A stretch of DNA of 8,942 bases, taken from the NCBI GenBank assembly GCA_031287655.1, contig JAITSR010000326.1:1-8942 (forward strand). The letters are read 5' to 3'. The notes under the pieces were generated by a model that was given only the letters and a program-made list of their open reading frames with translations, searched no databases and was not told where the DNA came from. Source of the stretch: Clostridiales bacterium (GTDB lineage Bacteria; Bacillota; Clostridia; WRLR01). The position numbers and the translations under genes are program-made. Shown one piece after another: positions 1-5,285 of this stretch (the first letter of the stretch is position 1; the number at the start of each line of letters is the position of its first letter).

Positions 1-2724
1 CCGCGGCGGGAGTATAACAATCCATCCTGTGACCGACGCCTGCAGGGGTATCGTCCCCGCAACGGCACATGGGAGTTTGGATTTGACCCAAAAGACAAGG
101 GCGTAGAGGAACATCGCTACGAGCCGGATGCGGGCGGGTACGACAGGCATATACGCGTCCCGTTTTCATGGGCGTCGCTCATGGGCTTTGGCGAAGAACA
201 CCTCGCAAGCGGCGATACGCTGCATCAGAGCAACACGCTGTTCAACAATTATCTCCTGACCGGCGAGCGGGCATGGTACCGCCGGAGTTTTACGATACCG
301 GATTTCTTTCCGGCGGGTCAGCGCGTCATTTTGCATATCGGCGCTTCCTCCAATGTAACCTATGTGTGGCTGGATGGCCGATACTTGGGTATGCGGGTTG
401 ACGAGTACAGTGATCTCGTCTTTGATCTGGGGCTTTTGGAATCCGGTTCGAGACACACTTTGGCGGTTAAGGTGCAATATCCGCACGACATCAACTCCCA
501 TAACATGGGAAAACAGATATTCTGGTTCGCGAGCGCCCCGGGTATCTGGCAGAGCGTATGGCTGGAGCCTCGCGGGGATCAGTATCTGACGCGGCTTCAT
601 CTGCGTCCGGAGTTGGAATTTGACGGGGATGTGTGTCTCCGCGCCTCGGTGCTGGTCTCGGCGGCAGCCTGCGGCCCGGTGAAGGGGACGGTTGCGCTCA
701 CGCTCACGGCGCCGGAATCCGGGAAGAAGTACGCAGCCGACATCCCGCTGATCGACGGAGAGGGCGAAGCGCGGATCAAGATCGATTCACCGGAGTTGTG
801 GCAATACCGCGAAGGCCGTCTATATGCGGCGGAAGCCACGCTGACGGCAAACGGGGCGTCCTGTGATACCGTAAGGAGCTATGTGGGGCTCCGCAAGGCG
901 GAGACGCGCTGGATGCCGGGCCACAGTCCGGACGAGACCTCTGATTTACGAAATCAGTATCAATATCTCTACCTCAACGGGAAGCCCTTTTATATCATCG
1001 GCGTGCTGGATCAGTGCTACAACGCGTTCGGCGTCTATACCTACCGCAGCTTAAAACCGGAAGGGGAGCAGGGGAAAAGAGGTTCCATTGCCTATGACGT
1101 TGAGCGTACCTTGGCTTACGGCTATAATCTGTCGAGGGTCCACATAAAGGAAAACGAGCCTCTGTGGTATCATGAGTGCGACGTTTCGGGTCTTCTCGTG
1201 TGGACGGAGCACCCCGGCAACTTCTATGCCACGCCGGAGGACCCAAACTGGCGGAGCGCGTACAACAGGGAGCTTGACGGGATGCTTTTGCGGCTCCACA
1301 ACCACCCGAGTATTGTCGTCGCGTCTTCCATCAATGAATCGTGGGGCGTGTGCGGCGCGCATGTTACGACACCGTGGGAAAACGAGCTGCGCTCCCGCTT
1401 TTTGGAGGACAGCGCCACCCGTCTGAAGTCGGGCTGGCCGCATGTGATTGTCTGCGACAATTCGGGCTTTGGAAAGACGGCGGCCTGCGAGCTGAACGAC
1501 TTCCACCTGTACCCCGGCGAGCACTGGAAAGCCCGAGCCCGCTGGGAAGAACTGGTTCGGGACTGCTATCCCGGCTCCACATACAACTATATCCACCATA
1601 CCCACTCCGATCACGCGATCGGCGACGCGGTACAGACCGGAAGGCCGATCGTCGTCAGTGAATTTCTCCACATCAACGGCATTGATATGCAGCTTCGTCT
1701 TTTTGAGAAGGTGGCGGGCTATTTGCGTATGAACGTGGCATCCCATGAGACGGAGGACTCGGCGCCCCTGACGGCGGAGCGCTTTGAACGGGATTATGGC
1801 TATGTGGACCACCGGATGAATCCCATCGGCTACGACATGGTCAACAATATGGATATGGTGGTTTTTGATCACAATCGGATCACGCGTGTCGAGGCCGGGG
1901 GAGAGATAGTCGCGAACCTGTCAACCGCTCACTTTTCATGGCGCAAGACAAAGCAGCCGGTTCTTTCTGTCACCGTGACCGGCATCGACCGCCTGGGCCG
2001 TTATACGGAGGATATGCAATCATGGCGTGTGCCGATCGCGTTTTCGGCGTTTACCGTGGAGCGGCAGGCGCCGGTAACGGTCGCGATACCCGCCGATATG
2101 CGCGGCGCCTATGTGTTCGCCTATGTGTCGGACGGAGACGAGGTACTTTGCCGAAACTATATTCAGCTCCTTATATCCGGCGTGGGGAATCCGCGGGAAC
2201 ATGCGGCGATCATCCCGCCGGGCGCTTTCGTACGAGCCGACGGGGACTATGTTTGGGTTTATGAGGAAAACGGCGTTTGCGCCGCGACGATTCACGGCAA
2301 AGGAGAGCTTTTTTATGAGTTCAACCTTGTGAAAGCGGTTGGCGACGGCGCGCTGGCGCTGGAAGTCGGCGCAAGGGAGGGGAAAAACGCGATCAAAGTC
2401 ACCGATGAACGCCTTTATGGCACGCAGATCGAAGTCCTGTTGGACGGGCGGACGCTTGGCCTTTTGGCTCCAAAGGACGACGCCTCCGACGAGAGGGCGC
2501 TGTTCTCCAACGCCTGTCAGGGCGGCGACCCCTTTCACTACCGCAAGACCGGGAAGCTGGGGTACGGTGAGCGGTTTGAACTGAAAACGGGCCGTCTGGA
2601 GGCCGGGCGGCACACGCTCGTGTTCCAAAGCGGACCCGGAGGGATGGCGATTTACGGAGCGTACACAGGGCGCTATGGATTTTCGCCGACCATCGTGGAG
2701 CGCGACGTTCTTTTTAAAATATAA
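1..2724 (+). CDS. Glycoside hydrolase family 2 protein (beta-galactosidase/beta-glucuronidase superfamily), 5' end outside window
   Basis: The frame is open from base 1 to the TAA at 2722-2724 (907 codons). The text before the first in-window ATG (181) already reads as GH2 N-terminal sequence (NGTWEFGFDPKDKG, codons 21-34), so the true start lies just upstream of the window. Visible layout: sugar-binding jelly roll (about codons 15-190), Ig-like sandwich (about 195-300, ending YVGLRKAE), TIM barrel (about 315-610), a second beta domain (about 625-725) and a C-terminal beta-rich part (about 728-907). The barrel carries LNGKPFYIIGVLDQ, a GH2-like NLSRVH motif, the acid/base Glu in NESWG (E446) and a candidate nucleophile in VVSEF (E554). 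Family members hydrolyse terminal beta-linked sugars (galactose, glucuronic acid, mannose); the substrate cannot be read from sequence. No signal peptide can be judged because the N-terminus is missing. It converges on a sugar-type regulator, which fits a carbohydrate-use locus. Confidence 0.9.
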   Translation, partial: PRREYNNPSCDRRLQGYRPRNGTWEFGFDPKDKGVEEHRYEPDAGGYDRHIRVPFSWASLMGFGEEHLASGDTLHQSNTLFNNYLLTGERAWYRRSFTIPDFFPAGQRVILHIGASSNVTYVWLDGRYLGMRVDEYSDLVFDLGLLESGSRHTLAVKVQYPHDINSHNMGKQIFWFASAPGIWQSVWLEPRGDQYLTRLHLRPELEFDGDVCLRASVLVSAAACGPVKGTVALTLTAPESGKKYAADIPLIDGEGEARIKIDSPELWQYREGRLYAAEATLTANGASCDTVRSYVGLRKAETRWMPGHSPDETSDLRNQYQYLYLNGKPFYIIGVLDQCYNAFGVYTYRSLKPEGEQGKRGSIAYDVERTLAYGYNLSRVHIKENEPLWYHECDVSGLLVWTEHPGNFYATPEDPNWRSAYNRELDGMLLRLHNHPSIVVASSINESWGVCGAHVTTPWENELRSRFLEDSATRLKSGWPHVIVCDNSGFGKTAACELNDFHLYPGEHWKARARWEELVRDCYPGSTYNYIHHTHSDHAIGDAVQTGRPIVVSEFLHINGIDMQLRLFEKVAGYLRMNVASHETEDSAPLTAERFERDYGYVDHRMNPIGYDMVNNMDMVVFDHNRITRVEAGGEIVANLSTAHFSWRKTKQPVLSVTVTGIDRLGRYTEDMQSWRVPIAFSAFTVERQAPVTVAIPADMRGAYVFAYVSDGDEVLCRNYIQLLISGVGNPREHAAIIPPGAFVRADGDYVWVYEENGVCAATIHGKGELFYEFNLVKAVGDGALALEVGAREGKNAIKVTDERLYGTQIEVLLDGRTLGLLAPKDDASDERALFSNACQGGDPFHYRKTGKLGYGERFELKTGRLEAGRHTLVFQSGPGGMAIYGAYTGRYGFSPTIVERDVLFKI

Positions 2725-2733
2725 CCGCGTCCG

Positions 2734-2775
2734 CGGCGGCGGCGCGATTCAGGTGTCTGAGCGGAGCCGCCGCCG
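2734..2775. terminator. GC-rich hairpin between convergent genes, possible bidirectional terminator
   Basis: A 10-bp perfect inverted repeat, CGGCGGCGGC (2734-2743) and GCCGCCGCCG (2766-2775), encloses a 22-nt loop that can form a second small stem (TTCAG/CTGAG). It lies 9 nt after the glycoside hydrolase stop and in the 3' flank of the convergent regulator. The T-runs are weak: ATTTG follows on the + strand, and TTATATTTT follows a few bases later on the - strand. A terminator role is therefore inferred from position and stem strength rather than from a classic U-tract. Confidence 0.5.
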
Positions 2776-2807
2776 ATTTGGGCGCTGCCGGTCCGGGCGC
2801 CGCCGAT

Positions 2808-3929
2808 TTACGTATTGGAGTTGAGATATTTTCCGAGATCTTGCAGGTCGTTCAGACTGGTGGGCGAAATATCCATGTGGGTGAACCGGGTCGGCACCCG
2901 GTCATGGACGACCGTGAAGTCCCCGTCAATTTGGCGGCGGAGAAGTTTCATGGCGCTTTCCGCCATGCGCCGAAAATCCTGTTTGATAAAGTGGATGCCC
3001 GGAAGGTACGGATTGTCGAAGCTGACGATATGGAAATCCACGCCGGGCGTAAACCCCAACAGACGCACGGTATAGTAGGACACCTGCGCGATCTCCAGAT
3101 TCGTGGCAAAAAAACCGCGGATATTGCTGTTCTCGCGAAGATGGGCGACAATTCGGGAGTGGATGTGTTTGATCCGCTCCTCGCTTTCCTTGTTAAGCAG
3201 CTTTAAGTCGTCAATGGCGCAGATATTCGAGTCGTCCGCTTTTTCACCCGCCGCGCGGAACGCGTCGCGAAATCCCGCGAGCCGGTCAATGACGGTATTA
3301 TTGCAGGGCGGGAAATGGAGAATCGTGACGTTCCGGCCAACGGCGTTGAGAAGATATTCCGTCGCGAGGCAGGCGCCTTGCCGGTTGTCGGCCACGACAT
3401 GAGAACTCTCCACATTCGGAAGATACCGGTCTAAAAACACGATGGGGAATTTTTCTTTCACCAACCGCGTCACGCAGGGATTGCTTGTCTCCGATACGGC
3501 CGGGAACAGAAGAATCCCCGATATGCCGTCGTCCGCAAAGCGCTGCAGGATTTCGGCTTCGATTTCGGAGGATTCCCGGGCGTAGCGAATGTAGAGGCTC
3601 ATGCCGTTTTGCTGGCAATATTCATCCAAATACTGGATGTAGATGACGGTTCCGGGAAACGCGGCCCCGATCGTGATACCCGTATTTTTACGCTGTTGGA
3701 CGGGGACGGAAAAGGGGCTCGGAACAACGAACGTACCCTTCCCCTTCACGCGGTGAACAAGCCCTTGATCTGCAAGGGCGTTCAGCGCGTTTTTTGCCGT
3801 AATGGAACTGACATAGTATTTTTTCATAATCTCGGATTCGGACGCGACCCGATCCCCTTCGCGGAGCCGACCGGAACTGATCAGCGAAAAGATGTCCGTT
3901 TGAATCTGCTTATAGACAGGAACCGACAT
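2808..3929 (-). CDS. GntR-family transcriptional regulator with LacI-type sugar-binding domain (AraR-like architecture)
   Basis: This 373-residue protein has an N-terminal winged helix-turn-helix of the GntR type (about residues 3-70: VPVYKQIQTDI, then GRLREGDRVASESE, then the wing VHRVKGKGTFV). A LacI/periplasmic-binding-protein-like effector domain follows (about 80-355), with the characteristic FLDRYLP, VVADN..GA..AT.YL and SFDNPYLPGI segments. Such regulators usually repress carbohydrate genes until a sugar binds the C-terminal domain. An in-frame ATG at 3998 would add 23 residues, but I chose the ATG at 3929: it has GGAG about 6 nt upstream, it begins right at the conserved domain, and the candidate promoter lies inside the longer version. 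The gene converges on the glycoside hydrolase, so it may control that operon, itself, or both; the effector is unknown. Confidence 0.9.
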   Translation of the reverse strand: MSVPVYKQIQTDIFSLISSGRLREGDRVASESEIMKKYYVSSITAKNALNALADQGLVHRVKGKGTFVVPSPFSVPVQQRKNTGITIGAAFPGTVIYIQYLDEYCQQNGMSLYIRYARESSEIEAEILQRFADDGISGILLFPAVSETSNPCVTRLVKEKFPIVFLDRYLPNVESSHVVADNRQGACLATEYLLNAVGRNVTILHFPPCNNTVIDRLAGFRDAFRAAGEKADDSNICAIDDLKLLNKESEERIKHIHSRIVAHLRENSNIRGFFATNLEIAQVSYYTVRLLGFTPGVDFHIVSFDNPYLPGIHFIKQDFRRMAESAMKLLRRQIDGDFTVVHDRVPTRFTHMDISPTSLNDLQDLGKYLNSNT

Positions 3930-3963
3930 AGAAAACTCCGTTTCATCATAAATCACACAAGTT

Positions 3964-4000
3964 TTACTAAAGTATATCACAGAAATTATACAAAGCAAAT
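3964..4000 (-). promoter_or_regulatory. Candidate promoter and operator of the GntR-type regulator
   Basis: The stretch upstream of the regulator is strikingly AT-rich. Reading the - strand, a perfect TATAAT lies at 3990-3985 but has only a poor -35 (CATACC) at 17 bp. A second choice is TTGCTT (3998-3993), 16 bp, TATACT (3976-3971). An inverted repeat, GTATA (3972-3976) and TATAC (3987-3991) with a 10-bp spacer, covers both -10 elements and could be an autoregulatory operator. The start codon would follow after a leader of about 35 nt. The promoter is likely; which -10 is used and the operator role are inference. Confidence 0.45.
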
Positions 4001-4099
4001 ATTCAATGGTATGACAAAAGCGCTGCCGCCGACTTGGGAAGTATCAAGCGACGACAGAGACGGCAGACGGCAGTATCTTTGAATCCCGGAATATTCTCC

Positions 4100-4128
4100 T
4101 TGAAGAATCGGGCCGATGCTGATATAAT
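4100..4128 (+). promoter_or_regulatory. Sigma-A type promoter of the pheS-pheT operon
   Basis: TTGAAG (4100-4105) is separated by exactly 17 bp from a perfect TATAAT (4123-4128), which is preceded by TG one base upstream (extended -10, TGATATAAT). Transcription would start near 4135, giving a leader of about 100 nt before the pheS ATG at 4236. It is the best promoter match I saw in the window. Confidence 0.75.
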
Positions 4129-4147
4129 CCTCCTAATTTTAGCGGAA

Positions 4148-4221
4148 CGCGAAACGGCGCTCCCCCCGGGGCGTCGCGCTTTGCCGCTGTTTGCGGCGGG
4201 GCGGAGCGGCCCGATATCGGG
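4148..4221 (+). other. Structured pheS leader with three hairpins, no T-box
   Basis: Three stem-loops can be drawn in order. The first pairs CGCGA (4148-4152) with TCGCG (4174-4178), with an inner CCCC/GGGG stem. The second pairs GCCGC (4183-4187) with GCGGC (4193-4197). The third is the perfect palindrome CCCGATATCGGG (4210-4221), which ends 4 nt before the GGAGG ribosome site. No T-box consensus (AGGGTGG...ACCGCG), U-tract or Phe-rich leader peptide is present; no ATG occurs between the predicted start of transcription and pheS. A regulatory role is speculative. Confidence 0.35.
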
Positions 4222-4235
4222 ATTTGGAGGGTTAT

Positions 4236-5255
4236 ATGAAAGAGCGGCTTGTTCAGATTGAGAGCGACGCGGAGCGGGCGATTGCACAGAGCGCCAATCT
4301 CCGGGACATCGAGGAGGCGCGGCTGCGCTTTTGGGGAAAAAAGGGCGAGCTGACGGCGGTCCTGCGCGGAATGGCCGCGCTCACACCGGAGGAAAGGCCG
4401 GCCGCGGGGCAGCTCGTCAACGAGGCGCGCGCGCGGATTGAAGCGCGGCTCTCCGAGGCGGAGGCCCGTTTGACGCGGCTCGCGCTGGAGCAAAAGATCG
4501 CGGCCGAGACGCTTGACATCACGCTTCCGGGCAAGCGCAGGTCGCCGGGCCACAAGCACCCGATCACGCTCGCGACCGAGGCGATCTGCGAAACCTTTCT
4601 CGGCATGGGCTATCAGATCGCGGAGGGCCCGGAGATCGAGATCGACCATTTTAACTTCGAGCTGCTGAACATCCCGAAAGACCATCCGGCGCGCGACACG
4701 CAGGACACGTTTTACATAGACGACGACGTCGTGCTGCGGACGCACACATCCCCGGTTCAGGTGCGGACAATGCTGACGCGCCCGCTGCCGATCAAGATCA
4801 TCTGCCCGGGCAGGGTCTACCGCGTCGACACGGCGGACGCGACGCACTCCCCCGTTTTCCATCAGATTGAGGGGCTCGTCGTCGACCGCGGGATCACGAT
4901 GGGCGACCTCGTCGGGGCGCTTTCGACCTTCGCGAAGAATATCTTTGGCGAGGACACGAAAATCCGGCTCCGCCCGCACCACTTCCAGTTTACCGAGCCG
5001 AGCGCCGAGGTCGACGTGACCTGTTGGGAGTGCGGCGGGAAGGGCTGCAGGCTCTGCAAGAACGAGGGCTTTATCGAGCTGCTCGGGGCCGGCGTCGTGA
5101 ACCCTAAGGTGCTAAAGATGTGCGGCATCGACCCCGAGGTATACAGCGGCTTCGCGTTCGGGCTCGGAATCGAGCGTGTCGCAACGTGTAAATATAACAT
5201 CAATTCCATGCGGCTTCTGTATGAGAACGACATTCGGTTCCTGCGGCAGTTCTGA
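4236..5255 (+). CDS. pheS: Phenylalanyl-tRNA synthetase alpha subunit
   Basis: PheS is the catalytic subunit of the cytoplasmic alpha2-beta2 enzyme that charges tRNA-Phe with phenylalanine using ATP. At 339 residues it has normal bacterial length. Residues 1 to about 85 form the charged N-terminal coiled-coil arm. The class II core follows: motif 1 around HPITLATEAICETF (from H108), motif 2 around GRVYRVD..ATHSPVFHQIEG (from G192) and motif 3 GFAFGLGIERVA (from G305). The Ala of GFAFG, part of the Phe pocket in this family, is A307. A four-cysteine loop, C263..C266 and C271..C274, could hold a metal ion. The ATG at 4236 was chosen because GGAGG (4226-4230) lies 5 nt upstream and the protein then starts like its relatives; a TTG at 4191 in the same frame falls in the structured leader. 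pheT follows after 30 bp. Confidence 0.97.
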   Translation: MKERLVQIESDAERAIAQSANLRDIEEARLRFWGKKGELTAVLRGMAALTPEERPAAGQLVNEARARIEARLSEAEARLTRLALEQKIAAETLDITLPGKRRSPGHKHPITLATEAICETFLGMGYQIAEGPEIEIDHFNFELLNIPKDHPARDTQDTFYIDDDVVLRTHTSPVQVRTMLTRPLPIKIICPGRVYRVDTADATHSPVFHQIEGLVVDRGITMGDLVGALSTFAKNIFGEDTKIRLRPHHFQFTEPSAEVDVTCWECGGKGCRLCKNEGFIELLGAGVVNPKVLKMCGIDPEVYSGFAFGLGIERVATCKYNINSMRLLYENDIRFLRQF

Positions 5256-5285
5256 GCCGCGGACACAGAGAGGACGGGCGTCACT

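Noticed and set aside
1051..1872. 273-residue - strand frame over the glycoside hydrolase barrel
   Set aside because: Antisense to catalytic GH2 sequence; composition and lack of motifs mark it as a shadow.
3930..3998. ATG at 3998 as start of the GntR-type regulator
   Set aside because: The extra 23 residues come from the AT-rich promoter region; the ATG at 3929 has a ribosome site and begins at the conserved domain.
4191..4235. TTG at 4191 as start of pheS
   Set aside because: It lies in a leader hairpin, has no ribosome site, and adds 15 residues not typical of PheS; the ATG at 4236 has GGAGG at proper spacing.
4128..4235. T-box riboswitch before pheS
   Set aside because: No T-box consensus, no terminator/antiterminator pair with a U-tract, and too short a leader.
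4044..4982. Long open frame on the - strand over pheS (312 residues)
   Set aside because: It is antisense to a certain pheS, rich in Arg/Pro/Ala/Asp-Arg runs as expected from a GC-rich shadow, and shows no family resemblance.
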